Assembly: GCA_949130485.1 (NCBI GenBank)
Contig: OX422205.1
Span: 1 to 64,000 of the forward strand
Source of the DNA: Agelas oroides
Lineage: Eukaryota > Porifera > Demospongiae > Agelasida > Agelasidae
DNA: 64,000 nt
Direction of reading: 5' to 3'
The notes below the pieces were generated by a model. That model saw nothing but the letters and a program-made list of their open reading frames with translations, was not told the origin of the DNA and searched no databases. This document shows positions 39,800 through 54,920 of the stretch, piece by piece (position 1 is the first letter of the stretch; every line of letters begins with the position of its first letter). Both the position numbers and the translations under genes were made by a program.

Positions 39800-40810
39800 T
39801 TAATCGTTCCTCCATGTGACTTCAACCTCATCTGTCCTGTAGCGTTGTGTGATCCAGGTGTCCTTGAGGTGGGCAACCTGCCCACTTCGGAACATCTCCC
39901 ATCCTGCCTGTGCAATCATTGCTCCGTTATCAATACAGTAGCGCTCATCTGTTGCAAACACCCTCCCTCCCCTCTCCTCCACCATTCTTGCCATCATCTC
40001 CTGCAGACGGAGGTTGCAACCAACTCCCCCAACAATCAGAACCTCATTTGACCCACAATGTGCCATTGCTCGCTCTGTCGTCTCCACCAGCATTGCAAAG
40101 ACAGTCTCCTGGAGAGAGTAGCACAGATCAGCCTCCGTACACTCTCCCTTCTCCAGCTTCTCCTTGCCAACAGTCTCAATGTAAGAGAGGACCCCTGAAA
40201 ACGAGACATCCATTCCTTTCACGACGTACGGCAGTTCAATGTAGTTCTTCCCCTGCTTGGCGAGCTGTTCAATATTGTAGCCAGGACTTGGGTCATTGGA
40301 GAGTTTGAGCACGCGTGCAAACCGGTCCAGACAGTTCCCCACGGCTATGTCAATCGTCTCACCAAAGATGCGATACCTCCGTTGGGAGTAGGCGATAACC
40401 TGTGTGTTGCCACCGCTGACGTACAGCACTGTGGGGTCGCGGGCACCCGTGATCAGCCGCCCCATCTCGATGTGTCCGACACAGTGGTTCACCGCGACCA
40501 ATGGCTTCCCCCACAGCTGGGCTACCGTCCTTGCCACCACTGCCACAGCGACCAGAGGGGCTCCCATCCCTGGACCTTTCGTGAAGCAAATACAGTCTAT
40601 ATCTTCCGGCTTCACCCCCGCCTCGTCCAGCGCGCGTCTCAGCACCTCCAGAACGTGTCTCTGGTGATGCTTGGCGGTGTCCCGCGGTAAGAACCCTTCC
40701 CCAGGAGGAGGGACGTACGTGTGCCTCACGTTGGAGAGCACCACACCGTCCCGCACGATCCCAACTCCCAGCTTGTTCGCACTCCCCTCTAGCCCAAGCG
40801 CAGTCACCAT
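39800..40810 (-). CDS. OSGEP: tRNA N6-adenosine threonylcarbamoyltransferase (Kae1, KEOPS subunit)
   Basis: An intronless 336-residue frame, the usual length for OSGEP. It begins [19 protein letters not shown], the ASKHA nucleotide-binding start, then [14 protein letters not shown], the metal-binding [10 protein letters not shown], the phosphate loop [13 protein letters not shown] and [19 protein letters not shown], and the late [14 protein letters not shown]. Kae1/OSGEP transfers the threonylcarbamoyl group to A37 of ANN-decoding tRNAs within KEOPS. The start codon is 235 bp from the TOPBP1 stop on the same strand. The lack of introns in a region where most genes have many is unusual; the cytosolic-type sequence rules out the bacterial/mitochondrial OSGEPL1. 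Confidence 0.96.
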   Translation of the reverse strand: MVTALGLEGSANKLGVGIVRDGVVLSNVRHTYVPPPGEGFLPRDTAKHHQRHVLEVLRRALDEAGVKPEDIDCICFTKGPGMGAPLVAVAVVARTVAQLWGKPLVAVNHCVGHIEMGRLITGARDPTVLYVSGGNTQVIAYSQRRYRIFGETIDIAVGNCLDRFARVLKLSNDPSPGYNIEQLAKQGKNYIELPYVVKGMDVSFSGVLSYIETVGKEKLEKGECTEADLCYSLQETVFAMLVETTERAMAHCGSNEVLIVGGVGCNLRLQEMMARMVEERGGRVFATDERYCIDNGAMIAQAGWEMFRSGQVAHLKDTWITQRYRTDEVEVTWRND

Positions 40811-41045
40811 TTTGTTTCCGGTCGAACTTGGGGGCGGGGCTGGAAAGCCGCGCAGAGAATTTCCGTGCCGGTGCGTAGCAACATATGCGTAGGTACAACT
40901 TAGATAAATCGGTCTGCTTTTTATAAAATATACTATAAATCTTGGAGATTACAGAATGAATGAAATGAAAACAAAACAAACCATTACGGGCACAGAGACA
41001 GAGATGATATCAGTCGCAAAGTGTGGTTAGCATCACCTGTGCAGA

Positions 41046-41254
41046 TTAAACACACATGATTGGGTAGTTGAACAAGGCAATCAAATTAATGGTGGCCCAC
41101 CTTTGCAGGAACGGTCTGACTTCAGTGATAAAGAGTGACTCCATCTGAACGTCTTCTTTGGAGAGGAACTCTGCAATGTAATCTGGCTTCAGGCAATGGA
41201 TGCCCTGCTTAACCATATCTTCTAATGATAACTGATGTGTGAGTGTTCACATGT

Positions 41255-41295
<41 letters not shown>

Positions 41296-41307
41296 TGTGT
41301 GTGTGTT

Positions 41308-41348
<41 letters not shown>

Positions 41349-42102
41349 TGTGTGTGTGTGTGAAAATCTATAGAGCTAAAGAGCAGGTTTGGAGGTGATG
41401 ACGAGCTGTGGTGCTTACAGTTTCCTTCGGAAAGTGGCTGATGCTGATAAAGGCATGGGTAACATCTTTGAGCACCAATGAAGACAACCTGACACCAACA
41501 GGGGATGGAGGAGGTGTGTGTGTTTGTTGGGGGGGAAGGGAGGGGGATGGAGGAGGTGTGTGTGTTTGTTGGGGGGAAGGGAGGGGGATGGAGGAGGTGT
41601 GTGTGTTTGTTGGGGGGGAAGGGAGGGGAGGGGGATGGAGGAGGTGTGTGTGTTTGTTGGGGGGGAAGGGAGGGGAGGGGGATGGAGGAGGAGAGATGGC
41701 ATTACTTGCACATGGCCATGAGTTGTGCTGAACGGCTCACCTCAGCACCTGGGCACCACCGGCCTCCAGTAATCGTCTCAGGCCAGGGAGTTTGTTCCTC
41801 TCAGCAAACAGCAACACCTGGAAGAAGAAGAAGATTCACACACTGTTTAGCAGTTGGCATACGGCAGTCCTCACCTTCCATCCGTGGAACGCTCCCTCGC
41901 CACCCACTTCAGCAGGCCTGGATTTCTGAGCAACAGACAGTGAGCATCATAAATCAGCACCGTCTACAAAACTCAGTTCGTTTGTACCTTCCTCTCAGCT
42001 AGCAGCTGCCTCCACTTCCTCGGAGCTGCTTCTAGTGGATGAATCTCAGTACCAGGGGCCCTTACACCCCACTCATGGGGTTCCTCCTATGTGTGTGTGT
42101 GT

Positions 42103-42157
<55 letters not shown>

Positions 42158-45100
42158 TGTACATAATATATTATACACAGAACATGAACTATAGCTCATT
42201 CCCAGGCCATCTCCAGCTCCGGTTTCTGAGTGATCAAAAACTGGAGTTTGGGAATGAGGCTAAGTTATAACAGAGGGTGCTGTTGATGTGTATGTGTGTG
42301 TGCACTGACTCACACCTCGACAAATCTGCTTGCTGCTCGGCACGCCTCAAGGTAAGACTTGTGTAGTACCCACTTCCCTGCAGCACAGGCACCCAAGTAT
42401 TTCTCTGTCCGGCTTGCCTTGCCTACCACCAGGTGAGTGCAGGTAGTGGTGAAGTAGTCGAGGTCGATATACTCCCCTCCCAGTTCCTGCACCAGTGCAC
42501 CATAGTCCACCTTCTCCTACAGGTCAACAAGGTTGCAGAGCTGCTCATTAGCATACTAGACGTTTGGTGGATGTACCAACTTGTGTGCCATCTCATCCCA
42601 TGAGGACGGGATGGATAGGAGTTTGGTACATACATTCGGCTCAACATACCCTCTGGTCCAACATACCCTCTGACATACCCTCTGACATACCCTCTGGTCA
42701 ACACACCCTCTGGTCAACATACCCTCTGACATACCCTCTGGTCAACATACCCTCTGGTGAACATACCCTCTGGTCAACACACCCTCTGGTCAACATACCC
42801 TCTGGTCAACACACCCTCTGACATACCCTCTGGTCAACACACCCTCTGGTCAACATACCCTCTGATCAACACACCCTCTGGTCAACATACCCTCTGGTCC
42901 AACATACCCTCTGGTCAACACACCCTCTGGTCAACATACCCTCTGGTCAACATACCCTCTGGTCAACATACCCTCTGGTCAACATACCCTCTGGTCAACA
43001 TACCCTCTGGTCCAAAGAGGAGAACAGGAACTTGGGAGGGGAGTGAGTCTTTGACTGTGGACAAGAACATCAGTGATAAACACCACGGCCAAGAACCAGC
43101 TTTGATAACACTTGAACTCACCCTCGTCTCTACTGCTCTGTCATCATAGAGTGATTTCACTGAAGGAGAAAAGTGACAAGCAACTTTCAGTAACAAGTGC
43201 AAAGAGAAAGCCTCGTTCCTCCAGGCCTTCACCACCAGTCATTGATTGCTAGCAAGACTGTTGGCGGGGATGGCCTGGGAACGAGGGTAGCAGAGACTGG
43301 TAGTGAAAGTGTAGCCTAATGAGACTGGTGGCTGACCCTCAGCACTGTCTTTTGCGTGTGTGACAATGGGCACAATTAGAGGAGGAGGTGCGGGAGTGGA
43401 AGAGGGGAGATCCCTGTCATTAATCTCATCACTTGGCTTGGGCTGTTCAGACACAGTTGTTGCACCCGTCTTTCGCAAGCTCTTTGATGGTGCTTTCCAT
43501 TCGACAGTGCCTCTGGTTTTGACAGGACTCTGTTTTGATGTTGGTGCAGTGCTAGCTGAGGAGGCTTCGGGAAGAGGAGGAAAGACGAGTTTGACTTCTT
43601 CTTCTGTGTCTCTGAGCTGGCGAGGGTCAATACCCTGAGCCAAGAGCTTCTCATCTCTGCAGAAGGGAGAACAGAGGGAGGAGAGAGGGGGAGAGGAGGA
43701 AGGAGGGAGGGAGGGAGGGAGAACAGAGGGAGGAGAGAGGGGGAGAGGAGGAAGGAGAGAGGGAGAGAGGGGGAGAGGAGGAAGGAGGGAGGGGGAGAGG
43801 CCATGAAACACATCTAGAGCTCACACTACTAAACTAGTACACAGGAGTACCTCTCAATCTGTGCCATCAGTTTTGCCTTCTCTCTCCTCCCCTCAGGGTC
43901 ATCATATGTCACCTGCAGAAGCTGGGAGTCAGACACCTGGCTGTCCATGAGTGGCTCTTCCTTTTTTCTGGTACGCCGGCTTCTCCTGGGTCTCCCTGCA
44001 GCTGGGGAACGGTGGTGGGGTGGAGGGACAGGGGGGACTTCTTCCTGTCGCATCAGACGCTTGCTCCTCCTTTTCTTCTGCTCCCGAGGGGCGTCCCTCA
44101 TCTCTTCCAGCTGTTGCTGTATCCGTCTCGCAACCTCCGAGGGTTTGTCCACACCTTGAGGGAGCTGAAGGGTTACATACGTCAGTGAGAGAGACACGTG
44201 CACTTTAGAACATTGTCTACCTCCTCTGTCGTCTCCATTTTATTTCCCTCCTCCTCCTCCTTCTCCTCCTCTTCCCCCTCGGCTGCTGGCTCTGGTTCAG
44301 GTGTACCCTCAGGAGAAGTCTTGTGAAGTGTGCCATTTTGAGGGGGCTCATTCTTCCGAGCCTTTCTCTTCTTAGCTTCCTCCTCCAGCTGAGCAACTGT
44401 CTCCAAAGCTTTCTGCATGTTCTCTTCAAACATTTCAGCCAGTTGCTGTACGTGGGGAGAGTGGGGAGTGAGGGGGAGGGGGGAGGGGGGAGGGGGGGGG
44501 GGAGAGAGGACAGTGAGGGTGTGAGGGGGAGAGAAACACACTCAGTGGCGCATGAGCTTACAGTGTTGATCCCGGGCTGTGGTGAAGGAAGCATCTCCAG
44601 GGCTTCCTGAGAGAGGAGGAGGAAAGAGAGCTGCTATCGTCTGCACTACATGCAGCACATACCACGTGTTTCTACCTTGACATCAAAGTTGGGCTTAAAA
44701 GGGAGCTTAATCTGTTCAGAGGGCTTTTCCAAAGATACTCCACCAGACTCTGTGTGGCCAGAGGGGTGTCCACCAGACTCTGTGTGGCCAGAGGGGTGTC
44801 CACCAGACTCTGTGTGGCCAGTCTGACTATTCTGTGGGGTGGTCTCCTCTTTCATGAGATGGTAGTCAACTGAAGCAATCTTCTGCGCTGTTGCACAAGC
44901 AAATAGCCAACTGCAGGAGGGAAGAGAGAGGGAGGGAGGAGAGAGGGAGGGAGGAGAGAGAGAGGGAGGAGAGAGGGAGGAGAGAGGGAAGGAGGAGGGA
45001 GGGAGAAGAGGGAGGGAGGAGAGAGGGAGGAGAGAGGGAGGAGAGAGGGAGGGAGAAGAGAGAGGGAGGAGAGAGGTACACCACACAGGTACCTAACTAG

Positions 45101-48100
45101 GACATTAGACAACCCCCCATCGTCCCTCCTCTCTCTTCCCTCCCACATACCTGTCAGAGACGGCTGGGATGCCCCACTTGAGAGCGAAGCTGAGCTTCTC
45201 TCCAGAAGGATGTTTGAGAACAAGGTGTGTGGTGGCCAGCAGACCGTGAGCAGGATAGCGAGCAAAGTGGTCCTGAACTCTGAATGTGTAAACATACAGA
45301 AGATAATGAGAGGACGAGGGAGAGTGGGGAGAGTGGGGAGAGGGAGGGGGGAGAGGGAGGAGGGGAAGAGGGAGGGGAAGAGTAGGGGGGTGGGAATGGA
45401 TACAGGTACACCTACGTTGCTCCAAGGCCTCGGCTGAAGCGTACCAAGTGCTCCCTCTCCATATCAGAGAACTGACTGTGGAAAAGACAAGCACATCACC
45501 CCAAACTGTACATCATCACCCAGGTTGCATGCACACTGACCTGAATGCCAGCACACATCCAGTGAGGGTGGTGTCACAAAGGGGTGTGGCCATTGGCTGG
45601 AACAGAAAGTAGGAGGCAGGGTCTAGCAGCGATCCAGCCTCAATACACCTTTGCTGCAACACAATACAATAGCCATATTAACCACTAGTAACCCTTGCAT
45701 TTAACAGCCCCCCCCATGGTTCCCTCAGACAGTGCAACCCACCAGCCATATCATGGTGACAGGACGGGCACCCCTGTCTCTCCATGACGTCTCCCCAGCG
45801 TCCTCCAGTGGGACAAGGAGATACCTCCCTCTAGGAGCTGACACAACTGTGCCTGAGGAGGAGGGAGGAAAGAGGGAGGGAGGGAAGAGGAGGGGAAAGG
45901 GAGGCAGGGAGAGGGGACACATACATGTACGTTGTCATAAAATGATCACAATACAATTAATCATGAAACTAGTGTTTAGATAAGGATTACCTCCGTGTGA
46001 GCGCACCACCTCTGCTGCAATTCCCCGGTCCTCCATGAGGAAGAGGGGGCTGACAGAAACCTCCACTCCCGCCAGCACACCCCCAGGGTTGGTGGGCGGG
46101 GCATCAGGTAACTCAGCTGCTGCGTACTCTCTTATCAGTTCCTCCTCTCCCTCCTCCTCTCCCTCCTCCTCTCCCTCCTCCACCTCCACACACACACGCT
46201 TTCTAGTTTGGTCTCCTTCTGAATACACCGGATCCAATTTCCTGGACAACAGGATCATCAACAGTTAGCCTCAGAGGAGGCCGGACACAGTCACGTGCGC
46301 TAGTGTCGGACCTCAGAGGAGGCCGGACACAGTCACGTGCGCTAGTGTCGGACCTCAGAGGAGGCCGGACACAGTCACGTGCGCTAGTGTCGGACCTCAG
46401 AGGAGGCCGGACACAGTCACGTGCGCTAGTGTCGGACCTCAGAGGAGGCCGGACACAGTCACGTGCGCTAGTGTCGGACCTCAGAGGAGGCCGGACACAG
46501 TCACGTGCGCTAGTGTCGGACCTCAGAGGAGGCCGGACACAGTCACGTGCGCTAGTGTCGGACCTCAGAGGAGGCCGGACACAGTCACGTGCACTAGTGT
46601 CGGATCTCCTCTGACTGTTAACCTCCACCTCTTTACTGTCCTATCAACAATGTCTGCAAGGAGTCTAGCCCCAGAAGTCTGGCAACATTAATCATTCTGG
46701 ACATCTTTGTATTGTAGTTGACGTCATCATGCACTTTCACTCTCCAAGACAAGTGCACACACACACCACAGAGCAGCAACCCACCTCTTCCTTGGAGCTG
46801 GCATGGGGGAGGGGGCTGGTGGCTGGAGTTGCAGACATAAATATTTCTCCTCAGACACTTGCTCTCCACTTGTGCAGCAGTCCAGCAGCCACTGCGGGCT
46901 CACCACAAAGGGGCTGTGAGGACACACAACAAGACAGTCACACACCAGAACTGTCTGTCTATCCTTCATGGTGCGTACCAGCGTCCCAGTTGTTTGATGG
47001 ACGTGACCTCAGCTTGCATCTGCTTGCCCATCACAATGTGTGAGAGGGTTGCACTGAGTTGGTTAAACCTGTGGGAAGGAGAGTAGTATACTCGACTTGC
47101 ATATTCTAGTAAATTTTAGCAGGAGAAAAATAGATTGACACATACCTTGCTCCCCCACCGAGGTTGACGATTCTGTGCAGTTTCTGTAACTGCTCCTCTA
47201 AGAATCCACTGAAGTAGAGCTGTAGTAAGCACAGTCATCAGATGCACACAGTCACTCATGGACACCTCTTACCTTGCATCCATCCAGGAAGTAGCTGTCT
47301 GATACGGAGGGAACCTTGAACTCCTGCAGCCTGGAGGCCCACTCAGGCACCTCCTCTCCCTTCCCCCTCTTCTTTTCTCCCTCCCTCCCCCCACCACCAC
47401 TGGGGTCCACACCATACTCCTCCTCAGGGCAGCAGTAGCCCTTCTCAAGACTGTCAAAGAACCACTGTGGCACCACACACGAAATATGCCATTGCCGAGC
47501 AAACTTGTATTTTGTACCTGAGAGTGAGGAATAACACAGACTGTAAAGGCTGGTTTGTGGAAGCTAAAGTTTTTCGGCTTCCAACTCCTAGAGTACTGAG
47601 AACATCCACCAAAGTCAACCACACTCACTACTGGTGTTTCCTACAAGGAGGTGTGTGCACACGTCCTTAGTGAGCTCGCCAGAGTACGTCCCACCGTGCT
47701 CCTCTGTGAGTTTGCTGACCCTCATGCGAGTCTTCTCATCTAGACCAGTCACTGAGATTGTGCAGCCAGAAAATGGCGGACAATAATGCAACGACAGCTA
47801 GGGAAGGAGGGAGGAGGGAGAGGAGAGGAGGGGAGGGGAGGGGAGGGGAGGGGAGGGGAGGGGAGGGGAGGGGAGGGGAGGGGAGGGGAGGGGAGGGGAG
47901 GGGAGGGGAGGGGAGGGGAGGGGAGGGGAGGGGAGGGGAGAGGAGAGGAGAGGAGAGGAGAGGAGAGGAGAGGAGAGGAGAGGAGAGGAGAGGAGAGGAG
48001 AGGAGAGGAGAGGAGAGGAGAGGAGAGGAGAGGAGAGGAGAGGAGAGGAGAGGAGAGGAGAGGAGAGGAGAGGAGAGGAGAGGAGAGGAGAGGAGAGAGG

Positions 48101-49377
48101 AGGAGAAAGAGAAATTAGGTGATGCTGTGCTTGTTTCAGACATGAACTAGACTGGGCTTACCATTTCAGGGTCAGTGGCATACACCACCTTCTGCAGTCC
48201 CTCCTCCCAACACTTCTCCACCCAGGAGGGCAGCAGCACAGGCATGTTCCGATCTCTCGCCACCTGCCAACCACATCACACCATGGATACCAACGGTGAC
48301 TGTGTCCCCTACTGTAACTAGTACAGTACAGGGGACAACACGGCTCACCTTGTACTTGGTACTTCCGACTTGGCCTGCAATCAGATGTGTTACCTGCACA
48401 CGTCAGTAGTATACAGAGGTATGCAAACAGTATACAGCTGGGAACTTGCAATATCTGCTAGACTCACGTGTCTTGTGAAGTCAGCGCTCACTTGACCGCC
48501 CATCAGCTTCACCAGCTCACATAGCCGCTCCTGAACACACAGAATCGAGAACACTAAACTGAGGAGGCAGACAAGGTAAACGGTCACACTCACCCTTCTC
48601 TCTCTGTTCCCCGTCTGTGTACAACATGCTACCACCCCATGCATTGCCATTGAGAACACGGGCTGCATACTGGCAGGAAGAGGCTGTAGGTGGGGAAAGA
48701 GGGGGGGGGAAGGTGGTGCATGCTTGTTTTGTTTGACTTACTCTCTGGGACTTACCCAGCCATGTTTCAAGTGAGCCAGCACCACAGCTGGACCAATGAC
48801 CCTGAAAGTCCAACACAAGCAAGTAAAACACCAGCTTGTTCTGCCCCAATTGTGGCTAACTAGCTCAGAACACGTGATAGCTGATCTGCACACTGCATAC
48901 GTTACACCTCACTGAGTGTCACTATTGGCATTAATTTGTCATGCTCTCTTCCCGCCCTCCTGATCACTGACCGGCAATTTCCAGCCAAGGTCTTGTACAG
49001 TGCAGTATCAAAGTTGTCCAGAACATAGATGCTTCCCTTGTCTCCCTGCAGGAGGTCACCCATCACCCACACCGGGTCCACCCCATTCCCCCTCACGACC
49101 TGCAGGACAGAATAACTTTACATCTCACCAACAGACTCGATCACAGCCCTGGAAGCTCACAGCCCTGGAAGCTCACAGCCAGGCTGCCACACTGTAACAC
49201 ACAATAGTGATCGCACCTCAACTGCCTCACTCAGCAGTAGATCCTCCTCTTCCGACTTCACAAATCTCAAACGACCTACACATAGAATAGACCCTATGAA
49301 AGTACAGACACACACCAGATCAATGCTACTACACTAACAGGAGACATTAATCTCTGTGCTTTTTTCTTACTGAGCAT
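41046..49377 (-). CDS. TOPBP1: DNA topoisomerase 2-binding protein 1 (multi-BRCT scaffold)
   Basis: A large minus-strand gene with more than 20 short exons. The N-terminus was traced exon by exon: 49371-49377 (only ATGCTCA), 49217-49275, 48972-49099, 48756-48801, 48594-48683, 48467-48530, 48349-48393, 48162-48263, 47629-47797, 47273-47517. It gives MLSRLRFVKSEEED, a BRCT0/1 region (THLIAGQVGSTKYKVARDRN, MPVLLPSWVEKCWEEG), the diagnostic YCPPFSGCTISVTGLDEKTR, THLLVG, and VVPQWFFDSLEKGYC. Further BRCT repeats follow (HVVSPQWLLDCCTSGEQV; TTTCTHLVVGKASRTEKYLG), separated by acidic and Ser/Pro-rich linkers. The last exon ends ...LQRWATINLIALFNYPIMCV at 41046. TOPBP1 activates ATR and loads replication factors. 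One linker exon has a coding 30-bp triplication (44741-44830, HTESGGHPSG). Introns are loaded with simple repeats. Confidence 0.92.
41255..41695. repeat. (TG)n microsatellite and G-rich 60-bp repeats in TOPBP1 introns
   Basis: 41255-41362 is an interrupted TG tract. 41505-41690 holds four units built on GGATGGAGGAGGTGTGTGTG and TTGGGGGGGAAGGGAGG, with G-runs spaced suitably for G-quadruplex formation on the plus strand. Confidence 0.85.
42090..42152. repeat. (TG)n microsatellite in a TOPBP1 intron
   Basis: About 60 bp of TG repeat, interrupted once by CACG. Confidence 0.9.
42188..42263. mobile_element. Foldback element in a TOPBP1 intron
   Basis: TAGCTCATTCCCAGGCC at the left pairs with GGGAATGAGGCTA at the right; the inner arms CTCCAGCTCCGGTTTC and AAACTGGAG also pair imperfectly. 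The flanks AACTATA / AGTTATA may be a degenerate target duplication. Confidence 0.6.
42655..43012. repeat. 16-bp minisatellite in a TOPBP1 intron
   Basis: The unit ACCCTCTGGTCAACAT (with ACAC and GACAT variants) repeats about 22 times. Non-coding despite open frames. Confidence 0.93.
43208..43292. mobile_element. Decayed foldback element
   Basis: AGCCTCGTTCCTCCAGGCC at the left and GGCCTGGGAACGAGG at the right are inverted copies around a diverged centre, in a TOPBP1 intron. Confidence 0.6.
43672..43800. repeat. Purine-rich (GGGAGGA-type) tract in a TOPBP1 intron
   Basis: Imperfect GGAGAGGAGGAAGGAGGG units; on the gene's sense strand this is a pyrimidine tract. A similar tract lies at 44918-45070. 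Confidence 0.85.
46269..46604. repeat. 42-bp minisatellite with CACGTG, eight copies
   Basis: Eight units of 42 bp: CCTCAGAGGAGGCCGGACAC followed by AGTCACGTGCGCTAGTGTCGGA. Each has the palindrome CACGTG. Because 42 is a multiple of three it is open on both strands, but it lies in the TOPBP1 intron between exons ending near 46790 and starting at 46241, about 28 bp from the latter's acceptor. Copies are nearly identical (one G/A change in the last). Confidence 0.93.
47811..48105. repeat. Pentanucleotide array (AGGGG)n then (AGGAG)n, polypyrimidine in the TOPBP1 sense strand
   Basis: Roughly 22 units of AGGGG (47828-47940) pass abruptly into about 30 units of GAGGA (47941-48100). In TOPBP1 orientation this is about 290 nt of C/T that ends CCCTAG at 47798, the acceptor of exon 9 (47629-47797). 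The G-runs could form G-quadruplexes. Confidence 0.92.
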
Positions 49378-49515
49378 TTCTGGGGGTGAAAGCAGCTGTT
49401 TCCCGCTTTGTCTTTCGAATTGAATCTCCAAATAGTGATCACCTGTACTGTATACAGTGCGGTGACGTCATCATTATCGAGCCCCTCCCCCTTGTTACTC
49501 TTGCAGCTCGCAGAG
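49378..49515. promoter_or_regulatory. 138-bp bidirectional promoter TOPBP1 / sialidase with CRE
   Basis: The start codons of TOPBP1 (49377, minus) and the sialidase (49516, plus) are 138 bp apart. TGACGTCA is at 49463-49470 within TGACGTCATCATTAT, identical over 15 bp to the site between MGM101-like and TMEM70. Confidence 0.6.
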
Positions 49516-50945
49516 ATGGGCGGTCGTGCAGTTGGACTGACAGTGCTTTGCTCTATAGTGCTATTGAGTAACTCTCTCGCCTCCGTTGCTGTGTTTCAGC
49601 ACGGTGAAGGCGGCTACCCCTGCATCCGTATTCCTGCCATCGCTCGCTGCGGAGGACTCCTGCACGCATTCGCAGAGTGCAGAACAAGGACGGGGGACGG
49701 CTGCGTACCCACTCTCCCCCTCACACCAGAAACCGTAGCTGGAGTCTGCTACAAGAACTCAAGTGATGATGGTGCTTCTTGGAGTACGCTGACGCTGGTG
49801 GTCTCAGGCGCCACACAACCTACTGTGGTCTGCGAGCAGCAAACCATGACCCTCGTCCTGCAGTTCAATGTGAGCGTCTAGTTCTCGCAATTATTTCCAC
49901 ACCGACCGCTTGGCAATGGAAGCGATCGGTGTAGAAAGAGATTGCGAGACTAGCATTATTTATCTATTCCGCTACAGGCGAGCACAGCTGTCAGTAGTGG
50001 TGGCTTAGTGCATGTGTATCCTCCCGTATGCAGGCTGGAGGGAGCAACTGGCAGACACTATCCACTGACATTGGTAGGAGCTGGAGTGATCCTACGGGCA
50101 TCAACCTTGGTGTCTACAATGGTACCTCTGTGGGCCCTGGGAGAGGGTTGCAGCTGTCAGAGGACTCACCAGCCCCAGGACGGATCCTCTTTATTGGTCA
50201 TCATGGCCCATACGAGGTCAGCAAGAGAACCTGGCCCTCTTATCCCCAGGAAATGTTCACCATAGGGCATATAGAGTAGTAAGACATGGGAAACTAGGGG
50301 ATGTACAACACTGTGCCGAGGGTGAGCCTTAGCGAGCTACAGGAGGAGGTCAGCCATTTTGTATTTTGGTGCAATTCCCCTCTCCAGTATGATGTGGTGT
50401 GGTACTCGGATGATGGAGGCAAGAGCTACCAGCTGTCAGAGACACTCCTGGAGAAAATGGATGAGGCACAGCTGGTTGAGGTGGGAGGAGGGAATGTGGT
50501 GGCCAACATGAGGAACAATCATCTCTCGTCATGTGATTGCCGTGCAGTCACTACCAGCACTGATGGGGGAAAGAGCTTCGGGAACATTTCATATGACTCC
50601 ACCCTCATCTCTCCTGTAAGCTAAAAGGCTTGTGTGTGATGTGCTGTGATTTTTGGTGTCATCCTTCAGGTATGCATGGCTACAGTGCTGCAGTCCAGCA
50701 ATGGCTCCCTGTTGTTTGCCAATCCTGCCTCCAAGACAGACCGTGTCCATGGGGTACTGAGACGCAGTGATGATAATGGGCACACATGGCCCTACAGCTG
50801 GGTGGTGACTAATGATTCCTTTGCCTACTCCTGTCTGACAGAGGTGCAAGACCCCACACAGGTGGGGCTGCTGTGGGAGACGGGGGACAAGGACTGCACA
50901 GGGCCATCCTGCCAAATGCTGTTCTCCAAGTACACTATACTGTGA
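49516..50945 (+). CDS. Secreted or lysosomal exo-alpha-sialidase
   Basis: Four exons (49516-49869, 50034-50216, 50388-50615, 50670-50945) encode 346 residues. A signal peptide is evident (LTVLCSIVLLSNSLASVAVF). The FRIP-type motif is YPCIRIPAIARCGG, carrying the first catalytic Arg; the acid/base Asp probably lies in TRTGDGC. Asp-boxes mark the six-bladed propeller: SSDDGASW, STDIGRSW, SDDGGKSY, STDGGKSF, SDDNGHTW. The second Arg is in GGNVVANMRNN. Together these define a GH33-type neuraminidase, which removes terminal sialic acids from glycoconjugates. It is closer in layout to lysosomal NEU1 and bacterial enzymes than to cytosolic NEU2-4, which lack a signal peptide. A Met 36 codons upstream in frame would bury the signal peptide and is not preferred. 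The 3' ends of this gene and AFG3L2 are 100 bp apart. Confidence 0.9.
49872..49955. mobile_element. Foldback element in sialidase intron 1
   Basis: CTAGTTCTCGCAAT...CACACCGACCGCTT pairs imperfectly with AAGCGATCGGTGTAG...ATTGCGAGACTAG. The terminal sequence differs from the AGCCTCG family, so this is a second foldback type (compare 4928-4972, which shares GTCTCGC). Confidence 0.65.
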
Positions 50946-51044
50946 CAGAAGGTTCTAAGTGTACCCATCTGCATATTCTTGTTCATTAATAATAGTGATG
51001 GAAATTCAATTGAAATGTGTGTACAAGTACACAGAGGAACATGG

Positions 51045-54628
<3,584 letters not shown>

Positions 54629-54920
54629 TGAGTCTAATTAGAGCCCAGCACGGGGTAATGCTTGTCTGTTCTTTCTCTGATCGAGGCTGTTCACATGGCT
54701 CCAGGCAACCTGGATGTGCTCGGATGTAATAGCTCCGACTTCCTTTCACCAGTCAACTCAGTCAGGCAAGCAGTATACACTCAGCAGCAAGCAGGGCACT
54801 AGAGATATTTGAGCGTGACGTCACGCAACTTTGCACTGTCATGGTAACCGTATTCATAAGATGTTGGTTAAAGTGCTGCTAATGAATAAAGAAGGTGGCT
54901 GAACCTTATCCCAAGTATGC
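54629..54920. promoter_or_regulatory. Divergent promoter region AFG3L2 / CXorf65-like with CRE
   Basis: 292 bp between opposite start codons. A perfect TGACGTCA lies at 54816-54823, in the context GCGTGACGTCACGC, an extended palindrome. Function is inferred from position. Confidence 0.55.

Noticed and set aside
46203-46628. 141-residue frame with RSDTSARDCVRPPL repeats
   Set aside because: A 42-bp intronic minisatellite that is open because 42 is a multiple of three; it interrupts TOPBP1 between BRCT exons.
47736-48150. Gly/Arg/Glu-rich or Leu/Ser/Pro-rich protein
   Set aside because: Translation of the pentanucleotide array; the acceptor of TOPBP1 exon 9 lies at its edge.
49408-49515. Upstream start for the sialidase
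   Set aside because: It would place about 36 residues before a clear signal peptide and would run through the CRE-containing promoter.
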